From Sinobacterium caligoides (GTDB taxonomy: Bacteria > Pseudomonadota > Gammaproteobacteria > Pseudomonadales > Sinobacteriaceae), in assembly GCF_003752585.1 (NCBI RefSeq), contig NZ_RKHR01000004.1, forward strand, positions 682,001 through 746,000: a DNA stretch of 64,000 nucleotides, written 5' to 3'. A program made the position numbers and the translations under genes. The notes beneath the pieces were generated by a model. That model saw nothing but the letters and a program-made list of their open reading frames with translations, made no database searches and was not told the origin of the DNA. Each line of letters starts with the position of its first letter. Position 1 is the first letter of the stretch. This document shows positions 1-9,010 of this stretch, piece after piece.

Positions 1-315
1 CTCTTTATTGTCCCCCCGGGCGCCTTCCGACCGGCACCAAAGGTCGACTCTGCGATCGTCCGCCTAGTTCCGCATAAGCAGCTGCCCTATCCTGCCCATG
101 ATGTGAAACTGCTCGAACACGTCGTCGGCACAGCTTTTCAGCAACGTCGCAAGACGCTGCGTAACACCTTAAAGAAGCTTTGTAGCGAAGCATTTATCGT
201 AGCCCAGGGCATTGACCCGAGTGATCGTCCTGAGAACCTGAGTCTAAAGGAGTATGTCATTCTAGCTAACGCCATCTTTGAAGCACGTAAAAACGATGAA
301 GATGTCTTCGCCTAA
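1..315 (+). CDS. rsmA: 16S rRNA dimethyladenosine transferase RsmA (KsgA), C-terminal part
   Basis: The reading frame is open from the first base, so only the last 104 residues are present. RsmA dimethylates two adjacent adenines in helix 45 of 16S rRNA late in small-subunit assembly. The visible part contains the conserved stretch PPGAFRPAPKVDSAIVRL and the helical C-terminal domain with FQQRRKTLRNTL, both diagnostic of the RsmA family; the SAM-binding domain lies upstream of the window. apaG starts 68 bases downstream on the same strand and apaH follows, the usual ksgA-apaG-apaH order of gammaproteobacteria. Confidence 0.95.
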   Translation, partial: LFIVPPGAFRPAPKVDSAIVRLVPHKQLPYPAHDVKLLEHVVGTAFQQRRKTLRNTLKKLCSEAFIVAQGIDPSDRPENLSLKEYVILANAIFEARKNDEDVFA

Positions 316-383
316 GACCAAATACAGCCTTTAACCGGTGGCGACAAACAACATTTGTCTATACCCATAACGATACCGACACC

Positions 384-755
384 ATGAACTATCCTATTAC
401 TATTGAGGTCATCAGCGAGTTCCTCACCGAACAATCCGATCCTCGACGACAGCGCTTCGCCTTCAATTATCAAGTAAAAATCACCAACAATGGTGATGAG
501 TCCATTCAGCTATTGTCACGCTATTGGCAAATTACTGATGGTAACAACAGTATTAAAGAGGTTCACGGTAGCGGTGTCATCGGTCTACAACCCTACATCG
601 CCGCCGGGGAGTCCTTCGAGTACATTAGCGCAGCCACTCTCGACACAGAAGTAGGCAGTATGCAGGGTTACTACCAAATGATCACAGACTCTGGACAGTG
701 CTTTGACGCACCGATTAGCGCCTTTCAACTCGCCGTCCCCATGGCGGTTCACTAA
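384..755 (+). CDS. apaG: ApaG domain protein
   Basis: A 123-residue protein of the ApaG family, the usual length (about 125). The family has an immunoglobulin-like beta-sandwich fold; the bacterial protein has been linked to Co2+/Mg2+ efflux phenotypes, but its biochemical role is not settled. The pattern FNYQVKITNNGDESIQLLSRYWQITDGN and the following GSGVIGLQPYIAAGESFEY segment are characteristic, including the glycine-rich loop. It lies between rsmA and apaH on the same strand with short gaps, consistent with one operon. Confidence 0.95.
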   Translation: MNYPITIEVISEFLTEQSDPRRQRFAFNYQVKITNNGDESIQLLSRYWQITDGNNSIKEVHGSGVIGLQPYIAAGESFEYISAATLDTEVGSMQGYYQMITDSGQCFDAPISAFQLAVPMAVH

Positions 756-775
756 GCTCTATAGGTGCTCCTGTT

Positions 776-1588
776 GTGTCTCACTATGCCGTCGGCGATA
801 TTCAAGGCTGTTTTTCTGCTCTACAGCGCTTACTTGATAAGGTTGGCTTCAGCGCTAGCCGAGACACACTATGGGTTGCAGGCGACCTCGTCAATAGAGG
901 CCCCGAATCACTTGAGACACTGCGTTTTATCCACAGCCTCGGCAGCTCCTCCCGTTGCGTCTTAGGCAATCACGACCTACACCTCCTCGCCATAGCCCAC
1001 AGTGACCGACTGCCTAGTGAATATGACACCCTCGACGACGTCCTCAACGCCCGTGACTGGCCTACACTCGAACGCTGGCTGCGGCAACAGCCATTAATGC
1101 AACATCATAGCGAGTACAATATCGTCATGGTTCACGCAGGTATCGCACCGCAATGGCACACACAGCAGGCCCTGCAGCTCGCAGATGAGGTTCACACGAC
1201 CCTAAGCAAAGGGGATTATCGCAGTTATTTTGCCGCCATGTATGGTAATCAACCCGCCTGCTGGGATGACGCCCTCTGCGGGCAAGACCGATTACGCACA
1301 ATCACCAACTATTTCACCCGTATGCGTTTCTGTAACAATAACGGGAAACTCGACTTAGAAGACAAGGGACATAAAACCAGTCAGCGACCGGGTTACCAGC
1401 CATGGTTCGAATTTCACCAGCAAATGCAACCGAATAGCCCGGAAATCGTTTTCGGCCACTGGGCCGCACTCGAGGGCGAGAGTAACAACTCACATTACCA
1501 TGCTCTTGACACGGGCTACGTCTGGGGCGGTCGCTTGACACTGATGGAATTAGAAACAAAAAAAAGAGTTTCAATAAGTAACACGTAA
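776..1588 (+). CDS. apaH: Symmetrical bis(5'-nucleosyl)-tetraphosphatase ApaH
   Basis: ApaH hydrolyses Ap4A symmetrically to two ADP, removing this stress-related dinucleotide and acting in NpnN-cap removal from RNA. The 270-residue protein has the calcineurin-like metallophosphatase signature in order: GDIQGC near residue 7, GDLVNRGPES near residue 36, GNHD near residue 64, and a later HAGIAP motif. The start is GTG at 776, giving MSHYAVGDIQG, which matches the family; no in-frame ATG fits better. It begins 20 bases after apaG and is likely cotranscribed. A second, unrelated Ap4A-degrading enzyme is encoded at 23462-24343. Confidence 0.95.
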   Translation: MSHYAVGDIQGCFSALQRLLDKVGFSASRDTLWVAGDLVNRGPESLETLRFIHSLGSSSRCVLGNHDLHLLAIAHSDRLPSEYDTLDDVLNARDWPTLERWLRQQPLMQHHSEYNIVMVHAGIAPQWHTQQALQLADEVHTTLSKGDYRSYFAAMYGNQPACWDDALCGQDRLRTITNYFTRMRFCNNNGKLDLEDKGHKTSQRPGYQPWFEFHQQMQPNSPEIVFGHWAALEGESNNSHYHALDTGYVWGGRLTLMELETKKRVSISNT

Positions 1589-1995
1589 AGCACCCCCCAT
1601 ACTCCTGCCACCATACCCGTTTGTTTTCTAAAGCGAGTTATCACCCTTCGGATGAAAAAAAAAGCTATTAAAATTGCTTTTTATCTGGCCTCAAGCGGCA
1701 GAGATACTATGCTTCATACAAAGCAAAAAGACAGTATCGTCATAACTAACAAGATAATAAGCTGTTTGATACACGCCTAAGTGCAGTATTTTTTGCGAAC
1801 ACGGTCTCCTAGCCTTATTCCGCCACGCTATCACGGGCCTGCCATCATCAGCATAATTTTCTAGCTATGACTCACTAGGAGTAGCAGGCGTCGACAAGCG
1901 CCTTTAGCTCCTGATGCTACCACTCTATATTTATTCGTGGTGCCAAGCCCGCCACCGCAAAGCAATACGCATGGAATCGCCAGCAGGGAGATGAG
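1589..1995. other. Intergenic region between apaH and prkA
   Basis: About 400 bases without a coding frame I can support. Just after apaH there is a weak A/T-rich stem (1659-1665 with 1676-1682, ending in a T run) that could be a poor terminator. Further on, a compound inverted repeat occupies 1881-1920, described separately. prkA has a good ribosome binding site (GGGAG) just before its ATG. I see no clear sigma-70 hexamer pair and no convincing sigma-54 element. Confidence 0.5.
1881..1920. repeat. Compound inverted repeat upstream of prkA
   Basis: The outer arms GTAGCA (1881-1886) and TGCTAC (1915-1920) are exact inverse complements, and an inner pair GGCG/CGCC lies within them. It sits about 75 bases before the prkA start, so it may be an operator or a structured leader. 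No T run follows, so it is not an intrinsic terminator. Confidence 0.4.
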
Positions 1996-3918
1996 ATGAG
2001 CATTTTCAATCAATTTCAAGACCGTTACAGCAACACTAAAGAAGAGGAATACACCCTGCAGGAGTATCTAGATCTCTGCAAGAGTGATCCAAGTATCTAT
2101 GCCACTGCTGCGGAGCGCCTGCTACTGGCGATAGGCGAGCCCGAGCTGGTTGATACTTCACAAGACCCACGTATTAGCAGAATTTTCTCCAATAAAGTCA
2201 TCAAGCGCTACCCCGTCTTCGACGAATTCTTTGGCATGGAGGAGGCGATTGAGCAGATGGTGTCCTTCTTCCGGCACGCTGCACAAGGCCTCGAAGAAAA
2301 GAAACAAATTCTCTATCTACTGGGCCCTGTCGGAGGCGGAAAATCTTCACTGGCAGAGAAGCTCAAGCAACTGATTGAGCGAGAACCGATTTACTGCATA
2401 AAAGGCTCTCCCGTGTTTGAGAGCCCACTCGGCCTCTTCGACCCTGATGAAGACGGTCAGATCCTAGAGGAAGATTATAATATCCCTCTTCGTTATATTA
2501 AAAATATCATGTCCCCATGGGCTGTGAAACGGTTACATGAGTTCAACGGTGACGTCAGCCAATTTAAGGTCGTCAAGGTTTATCCCTCGCGTCTAGATCA
2601 AGTTGGCTGCGCCAAAACAGAGCCTGGTGATGAGAATAACCAAGACATCTCCGCTCTTGTCGGTAAAGTTGATATACGCAAGCTTGAAGAGCTGCCGCAA
2701 AACGACCCAGATGCCTACAGTTACTCCGGTGCCCTGTGCCGTGCCAACCAAGGCATCATGGAGTTTGTGGAGATGTTCAAGGCCCCCATTAAGGTATTAC
2801 ACCCGTTGCTCACCGCGACCCAGGAGGGGAATTACAACTCAACAGAAGGGCTCGGTGCCATCCCCTTCGACGGTATGATTCTCGCTCACTCCAATGAATC
2901 TGAGTGGCAGTCCTTCAAGGCCAACAAGAATAATGAAGCCTTTATCGATCGTGTCTATATCGTCAAGGTTCCCTACTGCCTAAGGCTACATGAAGAGGCT
3001 GAGATTTATCAGAAGCTACTTACCCACAGTTCACTGATTGATGCCCCCTGCGCACCAGACACACTGTCTATGCTGGCGCAGTTCACGGTATTGTCACGCC
3101 TAAAGGAACCCGAAAACTCAAACATCTATTCTAAGATGCGCGTCTATGATGGCCAAAACCTCAAGGACACCGACCCGAAAGCCAAGTCGATGCAGGAATA
3201 TCGTGATGCGGCCGGCGTTGACGAAGGCATGGATGGACTCTCCACTCGCTTCTCTTACAAAATACTCTCTAAAGTATTCAATTTCGACCCAACTGAAATT
3301 GCTGCTAACCCAGTACACCTACTCTATGTACTCGAACAGCAAATCGAACAGGAACAATTTCAGCCCGAGGTTCGTGACCGCTATCTACGCTTTATCAAAG
3401 AGTACCTAGCACCACGCTATGTGGAGTTTATCGGCAAAGAAATTCAAACCGCCTACCTCGAGTCTTACTCTGAATACGGTCAAAATATCTTCGATCGTTA
3501 TGTCACCTATGCCGACTTCTGGATTCAAGACCAAGAATACCGTGACCCTGAAACCGGCGAGATCCTCAATCGCGCCTCAATCAACGAGGAGCTCGAGAAA
3601 ATAGAAAAGCCCGCCGGCATCTCGAACCCTAAAGATTTTCGTAATGAAGTCGTTAACTTTGTACTGCGTGCTCGCGCCGGCCACAACGGTCACAATCCCG
3701 CGTGGAATAGTTATGAAAAGTTACGCAGTGTGATCGAGAAAAAGATGTTCTCGAACACAGAAGACTTACTCCCGGTAATCTCCTTCAATGCCAAAGCCTC
3801 TAATGAGGATCAAACCAAGCATAACGACTTTGTCGACCGCATGATTGAGCGGGGCTATACCGACAAACAAGTTCGGTTACTTTCAGAATGGTATCTGCGA
3901 GTAAGAAAATCACAATAA
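1996..3918 (+). CDS. prkA: PrkA-family AAA+ serine protein kinase
   Basis: A 640-residue cytoplasmic protein of the PrkA/YeaG family, the normal length. It has an N-terminal AAA+ domain with Walker [10 protein letters not shown] at residues 110-118 and a C-terminal kinase-like PrkA domain. In enterobacteria YeaG acts with YeaH in adaptation to nutrient (notably nitrogen) starvation; the physiological substrate here is unknown. The ATG at 1996 has a good ribosome binding site. yeaH follows after a few bases and spoVR shortly after, the conserved trio prkA-yeaH-spoVR of proteobacteria, so the three are probably one operon. Confidence 0.95.
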   Translation: MSIFNQFQDRYSNTKEEEYTLQEYLDLCKSDPSIYATAAERLLLAIGEPELVDTSQDPRISRIFSNKVIKRYPVFDEFFGMEEAIEQMVSFFRHAAQGLEEKKQILYLLGPVGGGKSSLAEKLKQLIEREPIYCIKGSPVFESPLGLFDPDEDGQILEEDYNIPLRYIKNIMSPWAVKRLHEFNGDVSQFKVVKVYPSRLDQVGCAKTEPGDENNQDISALVGKVDIRKLEELPQNDPDAYSYSGALCRANQGIMEFVEMFKAPIKVLHPLLTATQEGNYNSTEGLGAIPFDGMILAHSNESEWQSFKANKNNEAFIDRVYIVKVPYCLRLHEEAEIYQKLLTHSSLIDAPCAPDTLSMLAQFTVLSRLKEPENSNIYSKMRVYDGQNLKDTDPKAKSMQEYRDAAGVDEGMDGLSTRFSYKILSKVFNFDPTEIAANPVHLLYVLEQQIEQEQFQPEVRDRYLRFIKEYLAPRYVEFIGKEIQTAYLESYSEYGQNIFDRYVTYADFWIQDQEYRDPETGEILNRASINEELEKIEKPAGISNPKDFRNEVVNFVLRARAGHNGHNPAWNSYEKLRSVIEKKMFSNTEDLLPVISFNAKASNEDQTKHNDFVDRMIERGYTDKQVRLLSEWYLRVRKSQ

Positions 3919-3931
3919 AGAAGAGGTGCCT

Positions 3932-5230
3932 GTGAGCTACATCATCGATCGTCGCCTCAACGGCAAAAACAAGAGTACGGTGAATCGGCAGCGCTTTCTC
4001 AAGCGCTACCGAGCTCACATTAAACGCGCGGTTGCCGAAGCGGTAACTAAGCGATCAATCACGGATATAGAAAAGGGCGAGCAAATCAGTATTGCTGATA
4101 GCGATATCGAGGAGCCTATTTTCGGGCATGGTAAAGGGGGGCGACGCACGGTTATCCACCCCGGCAACAAGGAGTTTGTGGCCGGTGATAGAATCCCTCG
4201 CCCTTCTGGTGGCGGGGGCGGCGGGGCTGGTGAGGGTAATGCCAGTGACAAGGGCGAAGGCGAGGATGACTTCGTCTTTCAAATCACCCAGGATGAATTC
4301 CTCGAGTTCATGTTTGATGATTTAGAATTGCCCAATTTAGTCAAACGTCAATTAGCCGGATCAGAGTCCTTCACCTATCGCCGTGCTGGCTACAGTTCCG
4401 TTGGCACACCGAATCAAATTAACATTGTCCGCTCATTACGCAGCGCACATGCTAGGAGGATCGCACTTGGCGCCTCCAGTAAGCGGCAGCTAAAAATTCT
4501 ACTGGCAGAACAACAACAACAACAACAACAGCAGCAGAGCACGGGCGATCTGCTACGAGACAACGAACGTCTCGAAATTCTTGAGCAAGAGATTACTCGG
4601 CTAAAGAAAAAAATTCATAAAATCCCCTTCATCGATGACTTCGATATACGCTATAACCTGCATGTCAAAACACCACTGCCCAGCTCTAAAGCCGTCATGT
4701 TTTGTATCATGGACGTATCTGGCTCAATGAACCAAGCAACCAAAGATATGGCCAAACGATTTTTCATTCTGTTATATCTTTTCTTACAACGAAATTACGA
4801 CCACACCGAAGTCGTCTTTATTCGCCACCACACTAGTGCCAAGGAGGTCGATGAGCAAGAGTTTTTCTACAGTCGAGAGACCGGCGGTACAATCGTTTCC
4901 AGCGCCTTAAAATTAATGAAAGAAATTATTGAGGAGCGCTACCCAACCTCCGACTGGAATATTTACGGCGCCCAAGCTAGTGACGGAGATAACTGGAACG
5001 ATGACTCATCAACCTGCTACAAACTGCTCACCGATGGCATCATGAAATATGTTCAACACTATTCCTACATTGAAATTACACCCCGCGAGCACCAGGCACT
5101 ATGGCGCGAATATGAACAGGTTGCCAGTGACTTTCAAGAAACTTTCGCGATGCAACAGATCATCAACGCCAGTGACATCTACCCAGTATTCAGAGAGCTA
5201 TTCAAGCGCCGGGTTAGCCAACAACCCTAA
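3932..5230 (+). CDS. yeaH: YeaH/YhbH family protein with VWA domain
   Basis: Partner of the PrkA kinase; function not biochemically defined. The N-terminus [20 protein letters not shown] is the family signature, followed by a low-complexity glycine-rich linker, and a C-terminal von Willebrand A-like domain with MIDAS motif DVSGSM at about residue 261. I place the start at GTG 3932, giving (M)SYIIDRR as in E. coli YeaH and standing 5 bases after AGAGG; a GTG at 3926 is also in frame. Residues 194-202 are nine consecutive glutamines (six CAA, three CAG), in a region that is variable in the family. It begins 13 bases after prkA. Confidence 0.93.
   Translation: MSYIIDRRLNGKNKSTVNRQRFLKRYRAHIKRAVAEAVTKRSITDIEKGEQISIADSDIEEPIFGHGKGGRRTVIHPGNKEFVAGDRIPRPSGGGGGGAGEGNASDKGEGEDDFVFQITQDEFLEFMFDDLELPNLVKRQLAGSESFTYRRAGYSSVGTPNQINIVRSLRSAHARRIALGASSKRQLKILLAEQQQQQQQQQSTGDLLRDNERLEILEQEITRLKKKIHKIPFIDDFDIRYNLHVKTPLPSSKAVMFCIMDVSGSMNQATKDMAKRFFILLYLFLQRNYDHTEVVFIRHHTSAKEVDEQEFFYSRETGGTIVSSALKLMKEIIEERYPTSDWNIYGAQASDGDNWNDDSSTCYKLLTDGIMKYVQHYSYIEITPREHQALWREYEQVASDFQETFAMQQIINASDIYPVFRELFKRRVSQQP
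4511..4537 (+). repeat. CAA/CAG trinucleotide run coding polyglutamine in yeaH
   Basis: Six CAA codons followed by three CAG codons give nine glutamines between a helical region and the VWA domain. The run is in frame, so copy-number change would alter linker length without breaking the gene. Confidence 0.85.
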
Positions 5231-5271
5231 CAAAAATTTCAACCTTTTATCATGACTGCGAGGTAACTAAC

Positions 5272-6789
5272 ATGGCACGTCAGCCTCTATCGATTGATTC
5301 AGAGTGGACCTTTGAGCTTATTCAGGAATATGAATACGAAATTGGCAAGCTAGCTGCCGAGTTCGGCCTGGATACCTACCCCAACCAGATAGAGGTCATC
5401 AGCTCAGAGCAAATGATGGATGCCTATGCCTCACACGGCATGCCCCTTGGCTATTCACATTGGTCATACGGTAAGCACTTTCTAGGTATTGAGCGCAACT
5501 ATCAGCGCGGCCAAATGGGACTCGCCTACGAAATAGTGATCAACTCTGACCCCTGTATCTCCTACTTGATGGAAGAGAACACCATGGCCATGCAGGCCCT
5601 CGTCATTGCCCACGCCTGCTTTGGCCACAACTCTTTCTTCAAAGGGAATTACCTATTTAAAACTTGGACCGATGCCGGCTCAATCATCGACTACCTACTC
5701 TTCGCTAAGAATTACATCACCAAGTGCGAAGAACGTCACGGCCTCGAAGAGGTCGAGAAAACTCTAGACTCCTGCCATGCGCTAATGAACTACGGTGTTG
5801 ACCGCTACAAAAGACCTGCGCCGATCTCCGCCGATAGAGAACGTGCACGACAACAGGAAAGGGAGAAGATTTTACAGCGGCAAATTAACGACCTGTGGCG
5901 TACTATCCCTCGCCGCCAGACCGAAACAGAGGAGGAAAACATACGCTTTCCTCCCGAGCCACAGGAAAACCTACTCTACTTTATGGAGAAAAACTCTCCG
6001 TTACTGGAGCCGTGGCAACGCGAGATCATTCGCATCGTGCGCAAAATTGCTCAGTACTTCTATCCTCAGCGCCAAACTCAGGTCATGAATGAGGGCTGGG
6101 CCTGCTTCTGGCACTACACGTTACTCAATGAGATGTATGACCGCGGCTTAGTCAACGAAGGGCTAATGTTTGAGTTTTTGCAGTCGCACACTAGTGTTAT
6201 CCATCAGCCTGACTTCGATAGCCCGCACTACAGTGGCATCAACCCTTATAGCTTAGGCTTCAGCATGATGATTGATATCCGTCGTATCTGCGAACACCCG
6301 ACAGAAGAAGATAAATACTTCTTTCCCAGTTTCGCTGGCAGCGACTGGCGACAGACTCTACAGTTCGCGATGAGAAACTTTAAAGATGAAAGTTTTATCA
6401 TGCAATTTCTTTCACCTAAGGTGATGCGCGATCTAAAGCTATTTTGTGTGCTCGATGATGACGATAGAACCGATATTGAGATCGAAGCGATTCACGATGA
6501 GCAGGGCTACAAAACAGTGAGAGAAACCCTAGCCGGCCAGTACAACCTGGGGGACCGTGAGCCCAACATACAAATTTGCAATGTCGATCTGCGCGGCGAT
6601 CGTGCGCTATACCTGCGTCACAGTCAGCACAGTCGTAAGCCTCTCGATAAACACACGGACGAGGTTCTCAAACATCTGCAGCGACTATGGGGCTTCGATG
6701 TTCATCTAACCACGATAGGCATCGACAACGAGACGAAGAAGGAGTTTCACTACAGCGCTCCGCAAAATACTGCCGCCTTCAAGCCCTGA
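5272..6789 (+). CDS. spoVR: SpoVR family protein (YcgB-like)
   Basis: A 505-residue SpoVR-family protein, the typical length in proteobacteria (E. coli YcgB is 510). The family is named from a Bacillus cortex-formation gene; in non-sporulating bacteria it accompanies prkA and yeaH and its role is unknown. Characteristic segments are the N-terminal WTFELIQEYEYEIGKLA, the central QTQVMNEGWACFWHYTLLN with several conserved histidines, and the PYSLGFSMMIDIRRICEHP block. The ATG at 5272 is preceded by GAGGTAA. It is third in the prkA-yeaH-spoVR operon. A small stem (6823-6828 with 6834-6839) follows the gene. Confidence 0.93.
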   Translation: MARQPLSIDSEWTFELIQEYEYEIGKLAAEFGLDTYPNQIEVISSEQMMDAYASHGMPLGYSHWSYGKHFLGIERNYQRGQMGLAYEIVINSDPCISYLMEENTMAMQALVIAHACFGHNSFFKGNYLFKTWTDAGSIIDYLLFAKNYITKCEERHGLEEVEKTLDSCHALMNYGVDRYKRPAPISADRERARQQEREKILQRQINDLWRTIPRRQTETEEENIRFPPEPQENLLYFMEKNSPLLEPWQREIIRIVRKIAQYFYPQRQTQVMNEGWACFWHYTLLNEMYDRGLVNEGLMFEFLQSHTSVIHQPDFDSPHYSGINPYSLGFSMMIDIRRICEHPTEEDKYFFPSFAGSDWRQTLQFAMRNFKDESFIMQFLSPKVMRDLKLFCVLDDDDRTDIEIEAIHDEQGYKTVRETLAGQYNLGDREPNIQICNVDLRGDRALYLRHSQHSRKPLDKHTDEVLKHLQRLWGFDVHLTTIGIDNETKKEFHYSAPQNTAAFKP

Positions 6790-6876
6790 GCGTAAACAAA
6801 GGCTGAATTATTTGTTCATACAATACTGTTTTTCAGTATCATAACCGCCTATTTAATAGCAATGACAGACGGTACG

Positions 6877-8118
6877 ATGGATATTTACAGTGTAGGCGGC
6901 GCAGTCAGAGACAAACTATTAGGCTATCCGGTCAAAGATCGGGACTGGGTCGTGGTCGGTGCCACCGCGCAACAACTGCTCGAACAAGGCTTTCAGCAGG
7001 TCGGCAAAGACTTTCCTGTCTTTCTTCATCCCGAGAGCAAGGAGGAATACGCGCTCGCTCGCACAGAGCGTAAGCTCGGTCACGGCTATACAGGCTTTAA
7101 CTGTTATGCCGCTAGCGATGTCACCCTTGAGCAAGACCTATTACGCCGCGATCTGACTATCAACGCTATGGCCGAAGATGCCGACGGACAGATATACGAC
7201 CCCTACCATGGTCGCGACGACCTTGATAAGCGCCTCCTGCGCCATGTCTCTCCCGCCTTTGCAGAGGATCCACTGCGGGTGCTGCGTATCGCCCGCTTTC
7301 ACGCACGCTACGCCCACCTTAACTTTAAAGTAGCCGATGAGACCATGCTTTTAATGCGTGAGATGGTTGCACAGGGTGAGCTAGAGCATCTCGTCAAAGA
7401 GCGCATCTGGCAGGAGAGCAGTCGCGCGCTGCTAGAGAAGACGCCTAGCATCTACTTTGAAACCCTGCGCGAGTGCGGCGCACTCGCCGTTATCATGCCT
7501 GAGCTGGACGCCCTGTTTGGCATCCCACAACCACCGCAACACCATCCCGAGATAGACTGCGGCATACACAGCTTGATGGTGCTGCAACAGGCAGCAAAAA
7601 TGAGTGAAGAATTGTCGGTTCGCTTCGCCGCCCTCTGTCATGACCTTGGTAAGGCCCTGACACCCGAACAGAAATGGCCGCAACATATTCAGCACGAAAC
7701 ACTCGCAAAAGCTCCCATTCAGGCACTCTGCCAGCGCCTTGGCGCACCCAATGAATGCAGAGAGCTCGCTCTCATCGCGGCCGAACAGCACACAAATATC
7801 CACCGTACCCACGAGCTACGAGCAAACACCGTCGTCAAAATCCTCGAGAAGACCGATGCCTTCCGGCGTCGTGAACGCTTCCATCAACTTCTCGTAGTCT
7901 GTGAGGCCGACGCGCGTGGTCGATTAGGCTTCGAAGATAAAAACTATCCACAACGACAATTGTTCAGCACACTCCTTACAGCCTGTGCACAAGTCAACCC
8001 CAGACCCTTTGTCGAAGCGGGCCTCAAAGGACAAGAAATAGCCGTCGCTGTACGTAAGGCACGGGTCGAAGCCGTCAAGCAGCTTCAGCAAACACTCGAT
8101 GAAAACGGATCGTGTTAG
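6877..8118 (+). CDS. cca: CCA tRNA nucleotidyltransferase
   Basis: Adds or repairs the 3' CCA end of tRNAs. From ATG 6877 the protein has 413 residues, the size of the gammaproteobacterial class II enzyme with a C-terminal HD domain. Motifs: [10 protein letters not shown] at the N-terminus, the metal-binding [15 protein letters not shown], the neck region, and an HD-type CHDLGKAL near residue 253 that gives phosphohydrolase activity in E. coli. An in-frame ATG at 6862 would add MTDGT; I prefer 6877 because family proteins begin directly with the MxIYxVGG strand. Its 3' end overlaps the convergent TSUP gene by 4 bases. Confidence 0.95.
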   Translation: MDIYSVGGAVRDKLLGYPVKDRDWVVVGATAQQLLEQGFQQVGKDFPVFLHPESKEEYALARTERKLGHGYTGFNCYAASDVTLEQDLLRRDLTINAMAEDADGQIYDPYHGRDDLDKRLLRHVSPAFAEDPLRVLRIARFHARYAHLNFKVADETMLLMREMVAQGELEHLVKERIWQESSRALLEKTPSIYFETLRECGALAVIMPELDALFGIPQPPQHHPEIDCGIHSLMVLQQAAKMSEELSVRFAALCHDLGKALTPEQKWPQHIQHETLAKAPIQALCQRLGAPNECRELALIAAEQHTNIHRTHELRANTVVKILEKTDAFRRRERFHQLLVVCEADARGRLGFEDKNYPQRQLFSTLLTACAQVNPRPFVEAGLKGQEIAVAVRKARVEAVKQLQQTLDENGSC

Positions 8119-8870
8119 AGTTGTTTATAAATTAGGCTGACACTCATCGCCACACAAACGACGACGGTGATGATACGAACAAAGCTGGCGCCTTTGTTGA
8201 TCACCATACCCGCACCGATACGGCCACCGAGAAATGCACCGATGGCCATCACGATACCAACCAACCATAATACCTTACCGCCCACCACGAACACCGTCAG
8301 AGCGGTAATATTCGAAGTGAAGTTAAGCACTTTCGCATGTGCCGTGGCCCGCACAAACGCCATCCCCTTTAGCTTCACGAAGCTGATCGCCAGAAAGGTG
8401 CCCGTTCCAGGGCCAAAAAAACCGTCGTAGAAGCCAATTGCGGGGGCCGCAGTGACACTAAATTGACGATCAGTCAGCTTCGCCGCCGTCTCCGTCTTAC
8501 CCAACCCCTTACTAAAAAACGAGTACAGTGCTATCGCGATTAAACCAATAGGCATCAACGTCATTAGGAATTGATTATCGACACGCTGTACCGCCCAACT
8601 TCCTAGTGCCGCAGAGAAAAATACAGTCGTAATCATCAGCGGCATACGTCGAATATCCAGCATGCCACTGCGTAAGAAATGAAATGCTGCAGAAAAAGAC
8701 GCAAAACTACCCTGCAATTTATTCGTTCCCAACGTCTGCACCGGAGGCACACCAGCGAAAATCAAAGCTGGGATAGTCAGCAACCCACCGCCGCCAGCAA
8801 CCGCATCAATAAAGCCGGCTAACATAGCAACGGCAAACAACAACACCAGCATTTCAACCGCAATATCCAT
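8115..8870 (-). CDS. TSUP (TauE/SafE/YfcA) family membrane permease
   Basis: A 251-residue inner-membrane protein with about seven to eight hydrophobic segments. TSUP proteins export or import sulfite, sulfoacetate or related organic anions; the substrate here cannot be told from sequence. The N-terminal half holds [19 protein letters not shown] and GTNKLQGSF, the repeat-unit signature of the family, and the second half [15 protein letters not shown] start at ATG 8870; a TTG at 8879 is in frame but lacks support. The gene is convergent with cca and their stops overlap. Confidence 0.92.
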   Translation of the reverse strand: MDIAVEMLVLLFAVAMLAGFIDAVAGGGGLLTIPALIFAGVPPVQTLGTNKLQGSFASFSAAFHFLRSGMLDIRRMPLMITTVFFSAALGSWAVQRVDNQFLMTLMPIGLIAIALYSFFSKGLGKTETAAKLTDRQFSVTAAPAIGFYDGFFGPGTGTFLAISFVKLKGMAFVRATAHAKVLNFTSNITALTVFVVGGKVLWLVGIVMAIGAFLGGRIGAGMVINKGASFVRIITVVVCVAMSVSLIYKQL

Positions 8871-9010
8871 AGACAACAACCGAGAATAAAACTAGGGGAA
8901 TAAAGATCGCATGGCGATCGTCAGGTTAAGCATAAGTATACCTCGATCCAGTCACCCATCATGCCTATATAATCAACACTAGACCTATCTAAACATTATT
9001 TAACTTATTG

